DNA of 64,000 nucleotides from contig NC_134033.1 in assembly GCF_964204645.1 (NCBI RefSeq), positions 16,184,155 to 16,248,154 of the forward strand, in the 5' to 3' direction. This document shows positions 1 to 12,300 of this stretch, piece by piece (position 1 is the first letter of the stretch; every line of letters begins with the position of its first letter). This DNA is from Tubulanus polymorphus. Lineage: Eukaryota; Nemertea; Palaeonemertea; Tubulaniformes; Tubulanidae. A program made the translations under genes and the position numbers. Under the pieces are notes generated by a model, which was not told where the DNA came from, searched no databases, and saw only the letters and a list, made by a program, of their open reading frames with translations.

Positions 1-134
1 TCGACATTTTGTTCACCGCATTCTTCCAATTTTGATCTTCAGACTTTCATGACTATTTTTGTTGTTTCGTTGTTCAATATCTTGAAGATTTGTTTCTGAA
101 TGTTACGTTACAATGATCTTAAATCCTTTCTTAC

Positions 135-388
135 CTGTCAGTCGTGGAACGCACTTGTTTACAAATAGTTCTTCGTTGAGTTTACAATTAGCTGGAAATG
201 AAGAAGTACAATTTTTTTCGTTTTTTTACGAGAAGATTGTCATTTTCGGTGACTTCAACGATTCATTAAAACTATTATATTAATATTAATGAAAGATTCC
301 TCATATTTTCAATATATACTAAAATGCTTACATTTTGACTTCGGGAGACATTCCTTGCCAATTCGCTTCATTCCTGGTGGGCACTTAA
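135..388 (-). CDS. Two-cysteine mini-modules at the left edge
   Basis: Exons 332-388 (KCPPGMKRIGKECLPKSK) and 135-191 (NCKLNEELFVNKCVPRLTG) are phase 1-1 with GTAAG donors. No stop is reached, so the gene continues past the left edge of the window. Confidence 0.7.
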
Positions 389-3300
389 CTGAAAGTTAAA
401 CAATTGAAGTGATTTTATGACATAACACGTGAAGGTATTTTTCAGAAATTGGAATGGATACTGAATATTTACGTACTGTGACAAAGAGTGCAAGTCTTAT
501 CTGTAAGAACGATGAAATATAGTGAAATAAAAGAATAAATGAAAGAGAATTCAAATTCTTTTCATATCGAGTTTAAGTTACTCCAATGTCGTACCTCGGC
601 AATAACCCCATTTCCTATCTTTATCGTAGTCCGGAGTTGTGGCGCACCAAGCGTTTTTGGCTTTGATCATGACACAATGAAAGTAATACTTGTTCTTGTA
701 TTTGAATGGGAACGAACAGTATCCTTCTCCTCCGTTACCGTTCATTGTTTTAACGGCTCCTAGTAAAAGTTAATCGATGTTATAGAAACCTTGGGGAATT
801 TCTGCAGATTAAGGATATTAACTGAAAAGGCCGTGTTCCCGTGTTACAGTTTGAGTAACATCATGATCCAAACGACATTCACAAAAATCAAATAAACAAA
901 CGATAGTTTGGGTTGTTTTTTACATACCATGGCAGTATCCCCATTTTTTATCCTTGTTGAAATCATGAGTAACAGCGCACCAGGGTTTTCCAGATTTGCT
1001 ATTTTCAGTGATGCAGTACGACTTAGATACGTTATGGTACATGAATGGAAACGCGCAATTTGCTTTTTTTCCGTTGCCGCCGTATGTCTTGACAACGTCT
1101 GAAAAACGACAAACATATTTTACGGATCCACATCAGTTGGGATGAGTGCTCAGTCAGTGGCGTAGTTGGTACATTTCCGTCCTGGTCGTACGGCTCGGAC
1201 CATAACGCATTGAATATATATTCACATATTACAAAAATCTTACCAGAGAATATAACTGTACAATTATTATTGAACATCCACTGGCCGATCGGACATTTGC
1301 CTCCTGTAACGGAACAAACATAGAACATCATACATAGAACAACATGCAACCGTGCGACGATTCTCTTTTTATTTACCGAACGAGCATCATACATATTCAT
1401 TGTTTTAGATTCCGATGAAATCAAAACTTTCTCTTTTTCTACTTACTAGGTTTACACGCGTTGCCGACCTTGACCTCATTTGTCTTGCACGCAACTGCAG
1501 CTGAAATAGGACAGACGAAAACATATATAGATCTGCTAAATTCTGGTGAGAGGGGTGGGCTATTTGTGGTGGGGTACAATACGGTATTTTGATGATTATA
1601 TACACCCGATCACACCAGTTCCCGGTTAAAATTCAAAAGCGACCGACCGACAGGTGGAGCCAGTCGCCGGTTATATGTCACAGATATTCGGAGGCAACAT
1701 CTACAGGGGTCGGTTCCATATTCAAGACTTAAAACCAAAAGTGGTCTTAAATCTTAAGACTGGTCTTAAGTTGTTAGATTGGCTATAGAACTAAGTTGGT
1801 TTTAGACTGGTCTTAAGTCTAAGCCCTCACTATGGAACCGGACCCAGGAGATGAGGAGTCGGGAAACGATCTATTCTGCTCAATACTGTTAGTTATAGGT
1901 ACGATAAAAGTTTAAAGGTAGAAAAAAAAACCCACGCAAAGTTGTAGCTACAACCATTAGCAAGCCGCGTATGAAAAAGGACACTGTGTCACGCAATACG
2001 ATTGGTTTAATGATAATCACGTGTTAGCAGTAAATAAAAATGGCCGATAGGAAGTTAGTGCGGAGTTTGAATATTAATCAGGTTTCGTGCAAATTAAACC
2101 AAAAACATCGATCGACGTAGCACAGTGTTATTACCGTGGATGCAACTGACTGGAGGGTGTTCACACGGTGCTCCGATCTGAAACGATAGTTCACCGAATA
2201 CCGGATGGATTACCTCTCAGGAAGGGAACGCACTAAGACGTGATTATATCATTGATTGCAGCGATTACAGTGTCCACAGTGTGAGGAGTGTGAGCAGCGT
2301 GCGCGCGCAGATCCTTACCCATTGAAGCGTAGCAGATTTTTCCGTTTTTCAAAACGTAATTCTCCGGACAAAATAATCCGAATTCGGGCATCACTGAAAC
2401 GAATAGTGTGAATGTTATTTATTTATTCAGTTCAATTTTGGTTCTGATGAGTTTTCGATTTCTATAAGAGTAGAGACTGAGACGTGTTAACCGGATGTCA
2501 AACCAGTAAACACGAAGACAGGTGATTATATGTAGGTTTGATATTATTCGAAATGCGAACTTTCAGTGATAGTGCTAGCTTTGTTAGGTAAATGTGTAAA
2601 GTTAACGAAGAAACACTGCCTCCCCCTATAGACAGCCTACTTTTGTTTCTTTATTGAACTTATAGTAGCGAAACTAGTAGCGAAAGCTCGTATTTCTAGT
2701 GGAATTGAGTAACATCATCCTCCCTGGCAGGGATTCGAACCTGATGCATCGCTAGACTCGGTCACGGCACAAACCCTGTCACAGTAGACCGGGTGCGCAG
2801 GTACATGCGCAAGTTCACCGCGCGTTCGATCAGAATGCTCGTTGCATATTCGTTGCAATTTACGGATCTAACTATAAGTGGAAAGAACCCGGGCTAAAAT
2901 GAAACGGGATTTCCAATTGGCTAATAATAACATCATCGTAGCTGCGCAGGTAGCTCCGTACTCGATCTATTGTGGCAGGTTGTCCTACGGTGGCTAGTCT
3001 CGATACCATCAGGTTCGAATCCCTGCCGAGGGAGTACGAGTGAACGTACACAGTATTACCAGTCTTCACGCTACTAATGCAATTAAAGTTAATACGGCGC
3101 TCACACAACGAATATGGTAATTCATTGTTCTTTTATTTAGAGGGCCAATGAAAGACCCGTAATACAAATTTCGATATTGTATATATATATATATATCTGA
3201 AGATCAACCGCATGTGCCGGATTATCTTACCGGTCATTCGGACACATTGTTCCGTCTTGATACGAACGTACCCAGGCTCGCATGGTTTAGCTAAAACAGA

Positions 3301-6300
3301 CAATGATAATATCAATCAATCGATTCGTAATCTCAAGTATTATTTGAAAGTTATTTTCAATATAGTTCCTTCAATCAATTCAAAAAGGTCACGAATTAAT
3401 ACTTGGGTAAACTTACGTTCATCGCGGACGCAAATTCCACCAACAACTGTCTCCCCTTTGGGACACAATTTCACTGGCTTTTGAGGTTCGGGCTTGACGA
3501 GGTTCCCTGAAGATTTGAAATCAGTTAGGAAATAACATCGTTAAGACTGTTACGTAACCCTTCCGTCGTGTCCAAAAAAAAACTTGGCTTTATAACGAAT
3601 ACATGTGGCGTTTTGAAGGATGATATTGCGGATGGTATCAGCTTTCTCCGTGATTTAGGGTTACATTTGGCAGACAGAGGTTTTTTGTGATCACTGATTA
3701 AGATGTACCTTTTAACGCGCCCAGCAGCCAGTCGATGTATTCATTTATATCTTTATGTGAACAGCAAACTGATTGATTTCCAGGCGCAACCATTCCTATA
3801 CTTTTGGAATTTGATTTCGGTCCTGAAAACGAAAACTTCTATCATTAACAATCTAATTTGAATACGGGCGCTGATTGGCTTAAACGCCAAACTCCGGTTA
3901 ATTAATTGGCTCATATTATTATTACTCCGGGCACAATTCCGCAGATTGTATATATGTTTTTTTTTTGCTTTACGTCGTTCCGATATTATTTTTCCAAAGA
4001 CTACACATACTACACTGTTAGCAGCAAGCAGGTTTCAAACCCTCTTGTCACTCAGTACTGATCTTGGTTTCCCAACCCTAATGGATTGTTGATTAAACCT
4101 GGCGACTTGACCGCGGCCTTTGAAGTGTTGCACGCCGTAAGCAACCAGCATGACTTACAGTTGTGAATGGTCAGGCCCCACAATATTTGAAATCATTAGT
4201 GCAATACAAGGCATCCTCTAGAGTGTTAAGATCAAACAGTCAATCACTTCTAGTCATCCCTCGTGTCAATCTAGTCTCTGCGGGTCACAGGGGGTTTTCT
4301 TACTCCGCCCCACTACTTTGGAACTCCTTACCAGATGCAATTAAATCTAGTCCTTCTACTGATGTTTTTAAATCGCAACTTAAAACCCATTTGTTCACTA
4401 AAGCTTTTAACTAATGATGTAAATTGTTTTTTCTGTCTTTACGTTTAAATTGTGTCTTAAAGCCAATATGCATATTTTATATGGATTTTAGGCTCAATAA
4501 ATTATTATTATTATTATTATTGTGAGTATAAACGAGTCAGATTTGACTGGCTCCAGAACTGTAGAACTGTGTCTTTCGGGACCCAATTCTACAGGTCGTG
4601 AGTTAAGATTCGAGTCAGCATTGACTTTTTGAAAATCGACTAAATCTAACATTAATTCAAGACTGGAACTGGACCCAATATTCTACGAGGGTTAGATTTA
4701 ATTGGGAACTAGCTCCAGAACTGCGGAACTGTAGAACCGGATTCTATGAATTACCCGTAGATATGTAGATAATTTCTATTCGTTTCCGTTTCGCTGATTT
4801 CGCAGCCGATTTCGCCTTGTGTTTATTCGACACCTGACCGCTGCCGACCAACACCAGATATCGGCGTGTATATCTTCTTCCTCCGTGATTTACTGCAAAT
4901 CCGTGTTTCCACGCGAATTTGATAGCTCTATCCAGTCGACTAGGCCCTGCGAGTAAGACGTGAATAATATACCGAGCAATTCGAATAGGAAGTTTTTGAA
5001 ACGGTTAGGTAAAGCTGCACCGAGGCATCACTCGTAATGCGTCTCAGTGGAAGCCAAGCGCAAGCTGCTGAATGAGGTGACAGCCATGGTTGACAGCTTA
5101 CGTCCAATATGACGCGTGCATAATATGTCTGACGTCCGAGCATTTACCTACGTGTAGGCTTACGTAGATTTTATTAGGGATCCCCACAGCTGCGAAATGA
5201 GGGATTCCCTTCTCAAACAGGGGTGAATCCAGAAATTTTGGGTTTCGCAATTCTGACAAATCCCTCTAACTGTGGGCGAAGCTAAAGCGAAGTGTATTGT
5301 TAAAAATGTTTAGAAAATTAGAGTAGATCCAGTATTGGGAAGCTAGGTTATTGTTTGGAGGGAAATCGGGATATCCAGTGTAGGGCAGCGGGGTTATTCT
5401 GCGGAAAAGCGTGAGGAAATCCAGTGTAGAGAACAGGGGCTACTTTGCAGACGGGAATAAAGAACTCCAGTGCAGGGAGGTAGTGTCCTTACCGCCGTTA
5501 TATTTGATATTATCCAATGATTTCACGGCTCTATCTTTGTTAGTGTTTCTCTTAAACCAGCCGTAAACAGTGGTTTTACTGTGGTAAGTCAATATAGCCA
5601 CAGATACATTCCTCGGGTTGATGTACAATTTCGTCAGGATGATCCGCACGAATTCTTTAGCCGCTTCGAACCCGGGTTTTCCCATTTTTGATGACGCGTC
5701 AATCATGAACATGACGTCTGCCTTTTCTCTAACTGAAGATAGTCAAATTTTCGAAATATTGGTTCTGATTCAATAAACCATTTTACAGTTACTCCGTCAT
5801 TTTGTTGGGGTAACATTGTCCTTATTGCTGGGTCATTTTTTTCTCTTTTTTAAGAACTATTTATAATATTTGAATATAAAAGATCTATTCTTACCTCCTT
5901 GTGCAGCCTGAATACACTTATTTCCGATTCTGAAGTATCCAGGTTTGCATTTGCCTAAATAAAACCGATTTCAGGGAATATTAGAAAATCTCATGATTCA
6001 GTATATATAGTAAAGCATACTTGGATGTTCTTGTGTAATTTAATTGATCTATTTACCCGGTCTTTGACATTTCGAGTTTTGCGAGACGAAACCTTTCGGA
6101 CACCTTATCTCGGCTGTAAATAGAGAAAGCGTCAAAACTCAAAATGCCACAAAATGGATGGACATATCGTTATTATTTTCTAATGATTTCAGGATTTTGC
6201 TGTGATTTCATCACGGCTTAGATTTAATGCTAGCCTGAAAGCGTCTTAGTTCTATAGCCAATTCAACGATATGAGTCCAGTCTCGAGATTTAAGACTATC

Positions 6301-9300
6301 TTATCGAGGTCCAGAAGAAATGGGATTTCTCAGATAAAAAGCCAAGTCAAAGGCTATTAGCGCAGGGCCCACTCTCGGTATGAGATATTTTCTAAGAAAT
6401 ATGGAATTCCCGAAACGATGAATGTCAAATTTACGGGTTTTAATGATCTTTGTCGTGGCGAAAAGGGCAACCTCCGTGGGACCGAGACCATTCCTTGAAT
6501 CTGCCCCTGCGTTTACCATGACTATCCTACGATGGTTTCAGCAATAGTAAAGTTACCTTTACAATAGCCCCACAGTTTGTCCTGATCATAGTATTTGGTA
6601 GTAGCGCACCACGGCCGTTTAGCGTTCAGCAAAATACAAGTATCATAACTTTTCTCTTTATAAACGAAAGGAAAGATGCACAGCTTCCCGCCTCCAGTTC
6701 CTTCGACTGTTTTTATTTTCACTACAAAAAAAAGCGTGACAAGAAAATCAACGTCTAATTTTCAAAACATTGAAATTGAAGACAATGAACTTACGGGGGG
6801 GGGGGGTTACCGGCGGGCGCACACCAGATAGCTAACAGAACACTCACGCACCTGTTCTTTCGTTCGTCACTTTAATACATTTCGAGCCTTCTTTTTTGTA
6901 ATGAACAGGACATTGACCTCTATCTATACAGATATAAACAGACGCGTTAAGAATGTCACTAATTCAAGTCCTGTACCGTCTTGTGTCGCAGTGGAACTGA
7001 GGTTATCAACCAGAGATGATACGATACGTACTGTAGATACGATGACAGATTCCATTTCGTCTTTCAAACCCTTTTGGACACGTGGTCGGTGTACCTATAA
7101 ATATATTGTACATTAATGTTGCATTTCTACTAAATTGTAATATGTTTAACTGATCTGCTTCGTGTTATTCAGCGGGTAGACGGGTGGTTGGTGCAAAGTT
7201 TAAAAGGGTAGACGGGTGGTTGGTGCAAAGTTTAAAAAGGAATGTGATCTAGTTTCGAAAGGAAGCCAATTCTAAAACGTTATGGCAATTTGTAGCCAGC
7301 TCTATAGTCAGTCAGTTCTAGCCAGTTCTAATCAGTACTAATCGGCTAGCCGTGAGAACCAGTTCTCAGTTCTAACTGAATCTTGCCGGTTCTAATCAGC
7401 CAGCTGTAAGGACTAGTACCAGTTAGATCTAGTTAGTTCTATTTTCAAATTCAGACACCAACCGCGGTAACCGAGGATCGATCGAATATCGTTTTTTTTC
7501 TCCGAGAATTATAGTTGAAATTTAATTGTCGGAGAACACCTGTTGGGATCGGAATTAGGAATTCATTAGTAGCGATCGGAACGAACCAATCGATTCGGTT
7601 CTCTGCATCTAGCCGTAGTACATCCTCGCTTGTCAGGGTTTGAAGCTCACCACGCCGACACAAACCCATCATTGGTCTGTTACACCGCCCAAAATTTCTT
7701 GAGCGGACAGGTTGTCGCTCAGCGGTCACCAGTCTATATATCTAGCCAATCAGGTACGTTGTACTGATCTGCCGGCGAAAAATAAACGCTATTGATCGGC
7801 TTAATACATAGACTGGTGGCCGCTGACTGGCAACCTGTCCAAGAATTTTTGGTGGTGTTATACACCAATGAAGGGTTTGTGGCCAGGCAACCAAACCCTG
7901 GCAAGCGAGGATGCCCGGAGTATACGGTTCCAACACTAACCCATTATTTTACTGTACAACCACTGGCTGGATCGTTTCACCTTGACCATAACGAAATTTC
8001 CGGTTCCGGTAACAGCCTTCATTTCACGTTTGTTCACCTTGTCGTTGGCGACCCAGTAAATTTCAATTCTTTTCTTCCTCAATTCTCGTCCGATTCTCGA
8101 TGAAGCTAACATGTTGTTCGAACTGCCAGCTCCCAGTACCACTATTACCTGCAATACGTTAAGTAAAACAGCATCAATATTTTTTGTACAGTGGAACTGC
8201 GTTACAGCGAACTTCTGGGCACCAGAAAATCTGTTCGTTATAACCGATAGTTCTATATACAGCCGAACCTCGTTACAACAAACTTCAGGAGACTAGAAAA
8301 TCTGTTCGTTATAACCGATAGTTCTATATACAGCCGAACCTGTTACAACAAACTTCAGGAGACTAGAAAATCTGTTCGTTATAACCGATAGTTCGCTATA
8401 ACCAGTATGAAATAATCACAATTTTCGTTAAGCGATAGTTCGTTGGATTCGGGATGAAATTGAAATAAATTGTCTTAAAAACTCTTTCGGGATGAAATTG
8501 AAATTCTTTCCAAGATAAATAGTTAGTGAAACTTTGCCCTAATTGACAGACACCGAAGTAGGTATCTACATCGATCAGTTTGTTCTCTCAGTCCCCCTAC
8601 CTTTCGAGCAGATTTTTTCCGGGCTCTATGATGCCTAACTAGTTGATGTTCCGCTTCTACCAGTCCGATAGCTAAATTAGACGGGTTGCCGACCTGTTTT
8701 ATATCGGTTATCGTGCGGAATACTTCCGCCTTCTGGACGGGTTTCCGCTTCAAGTCGAGTAAAACGCGCGCCCGTTCGTCGTAAGTGACCACTGCGACGT
8801 GAGCGCGAGCGTCGTCGATTCTGATTCCGTTCAAAATTCGAAGCAGTAAAAGTTTAATGTTAGTCAATTTGCGGGCGTTCATGCGTTTAGAAACATCGAC
8901 CAGCACGACCAGGTCAACCTTAACCAAATCTGATAGAGAAATGTAACGATATTAATCGGGTGTTTTTACATGACGAAGTAGATTAAAAATAAAGGTCTTT
9001 TCAAGTAAACGTGTCGATAGGTCGTACTAGGAAGGTTAACTGATTTTTATCAAATATCGTGATCATGATAAAATCAGTTTACCTAAACAGTACCTGTATT
9101 CATTATCAATTTGATAATCTCATGGCTTAGATAATCATGGATTTGATAATCTTATGGCTCTTAAGACCAGTCTAAGGCCATCTTCGTTCTATAGCCAATC
9201 AAAGAACCCAAGACCACGTTTGAATTTTTTAGGTCAAGACTATACAACTAGGCCAAGGTGAACACGGCTCGTTTACAAGATTCTAATTAGTCTCACCTCC

Positions 9301-12300
9301 TCCTGGGTCGAGTTTGATGCACGTTTTTCCCACTCCGTAATATCCTGGTTGACAATCTGTAACGAGAAGGATCTATAGACGTCACTTTCATCATTCGACT
9401 GGAAAACCTGCTGACTTTGAATCGACTTATTGAGAATTCTACCGACCTTTTTTGATACATTTTCTATCCCCGTTTAGCATTCCCGGCGGGCAGGACATCA
9501 CAGCTACAACAAGAAACAAATATGTTGCGATGGAAATTGGAAAAAGGCGAATCTCGAATAAAAACGTTTTTCTCATTAGGATTTGAAAGTTTGATAAGAC
9601 AACTTCCAAATAAAAAAAACCGAGGAAATTAGTTTCGACTTGGACAATTAACAAATTTTGCAATAAGAAATTATGCTTTTAAGACTTCAGAGCCGCCACC
9701 ATGACCGAAACCAGTCCGTCTCATCGGGGAACTTACCCTGGCAATAGCCCCATTTGCCGTCCGTGTCGTAGTCCGAAGTGGTGGCGCACCACACGTAAGA
9801 TGAACCAATCGCCGTGCACGCTTTATAGATTTGACCTTTATATCGAAAGGGAAATTTACAAAACGCGCCGGCGCCGTTACCCCCGAATGTTTTGATTAAT
9901 TCTACAAAGAATAAATCAAGAAATGAATGGGGAACAATGAACAGCAAGATAGGATACAGAAAATGTGTATAAATTTGAATATGATAAAGGAGGACTCGAA
10001 GGATTACAATCTCAGGTCGATCTATGTGCGCCAGTTATAATCTGTAAAATGAAGGGGTCACAAACGGTTGCGGAAGATGACGTCATTCCACTTACCAACT
10101 CGACGGACAATCGATAAGGCGCATTTCTGATCGCCTTGATCTACAAAACCAGGCGGACATGGAACACCATTCTTTACTGTAAATCAAATTAGACTCTAAT
10201 TAGTATCGTCCACTCTTGGGCAGAGGGGGTTTTCCTGTCGAAATCTAGACCCAGTTCAAATAGAAATGGCTAAAATTCAGATGTCGTATTAACCCATTAA
10301 GTGCTCTTGTACAGAGATGTTAATTTTATCTCTGAGCTAGGTGTCCACCGTTGTGAGTTGGGATTTGAACTCCCGGAGTCAAACTACTTGACCTCGAATC
10401 AATTTGGCTTTAGAGATGTTATTAACCATGAATTGTGGAACCAGATCCTTGAGACCAAATTAGCAGTCAATGAACCGTCCATGAATTTAAAGCTTTTGTT
10501 GAAACTTACGTTTTTTCTTGACTTTGATACATTTGGTTCCCTGTTGTATGAATCCTACTGGGCAGCCTTTTACATGTGCTAAAATTTAGAAATAAATATC
10601 CTGTTAATTCACCTGAGAAGTTAACTAGTATATCTGTCCCGTGGATGGATATCCTCTCAGCAAAAACGTCACGCCTGAAGTCAATCAATCAAATAAATAA
10701 TGGATAATCACGCTTATTTCTAGATCAAAGATCCACCAGTATTTTGTTATTCTAACTAATTAAGCCTCTTATCCGGGTCTCTGCTTACCGTGACAGACAA
10801 GTTTCACGAATTTTCCCTTTTTCAGATGCAGCGTGTCGGTGCTTTTCACGTGTATGGTCTCGTCTGCAAGTCGATTCAGTTTGGCGCGCACGAGATTCTT
10901 GCCGATACCGACGACGATCGACAGAACGTGTAAAGACTCGTCGTGAAGCGTCAGGTTTCCGAACAGATCCGAGTGACTGGTGATCAGTACGATGATATTG
11001 GGCACCCCGGCCCGGGCGCCGTTACCGGGCAGGAATACCTGCTGATGCACGGATTTCATCGCGGATTCTAAATTTCGAGTATTAAACTTCGTGCGTTTCA
11101 GATGTTTTGTAACTTCTTTGACAGCATCAACGTTAGTAGAATCCTAGAACAAAATGCGACATGCGCTGTATTTTATGCTGTTCATTGAGCCCTAGTCGTA
11201 TAACATTTTTTACTTTTAGTATCTATGTTCTTGGTGGTAGGCCTTTATGAATCATACAATTTCGTTATGACACTAGTATTCCTGGAGATGACTGCAATAG
11301 ATTTTAGTAGCAATCGCCAGGCGAATTAAGTGGTCCAGAGATTCGTTGACCTGTACCGGGTAACAAGGGTCTACAGTAAAGTTGACCGGTACCGAGGAAG
11401 GAGGAGTCTACTGTAGAGTTGACCTGTACCGGGTAACAAGGGTCTACAGTAAAGTTGACCGGTACCGAGGAAGGAGGAGTCTACTGTAGAGTTGACCTGT
11501 ACCGGGTAACAAGGGTCTACAGTAAAGTTGACCGGTACCGAGGAAGGAGGAGTCTGTAGAGTTGACCGGTATCGAGTATGGAGGAGTCTACTGTTTTTGA
11601 TCAGAACTATTTAAAACGTGGATTATGCTGTAGAGTTGACCAGTGGAGTTAACCATCAAGACGACAAGTACCGAGTTAGGAAGAATCAGGGAAAATGACG
11701 GTGTTTACCGAATGGATATAGTTAGAAAGTTTAAACGGATCGGGGTCTATGCTGTAGACCGGTTACCTTTAGTTTGAGAAGCACTTTCGCCCGTTTACTG
11801 AAACTGACAACAGCCACTCGATTGTGATCTAAACCGATTCTGAGATCGGACAGCACATCTTCGATGAACTGACCGACGGCTTTGAGGTCCTGTGTCACCA
11901 TCCCGCTGGACGTGTCGATCAGAAATATCAAATCACTGGCCATTTTACACCCTGAAATCCAACAGTACACAACGTACAATCAAACGCGCATCATCTGACG
12001 TCTTAATTTCCCAATGCGTAGGAGATCATTCTCTAATGGGAAGCTACAACACAATCCGAGTTTGGATGGTGAACCCTTATGGGTAGACCCTCCCCAACGT
12101 CAACCAAACCAAACTTCAGACGATAGGATCGAATGAGTCCTCATTCAGATAAGTTTTCAACAAACGATGAATTTGATGAACGATTTCTTATCATCTTAGA
12201 TAACCAATCTAAAGGTTTCCAGAAATGTATAAGATACTATTATGTTATTCATTATCTTCTACACTGAAAATAATCAGTTTATCTGCCATAATCATGAATG

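Noticed and set aside
4940-5143. Minus-strand ORF as the missing second half of VWA3
   Set aside because: No beta-4 (hydrophobic strand plus T/S-D-G) pattern, and no splice sites that fit the required phases.
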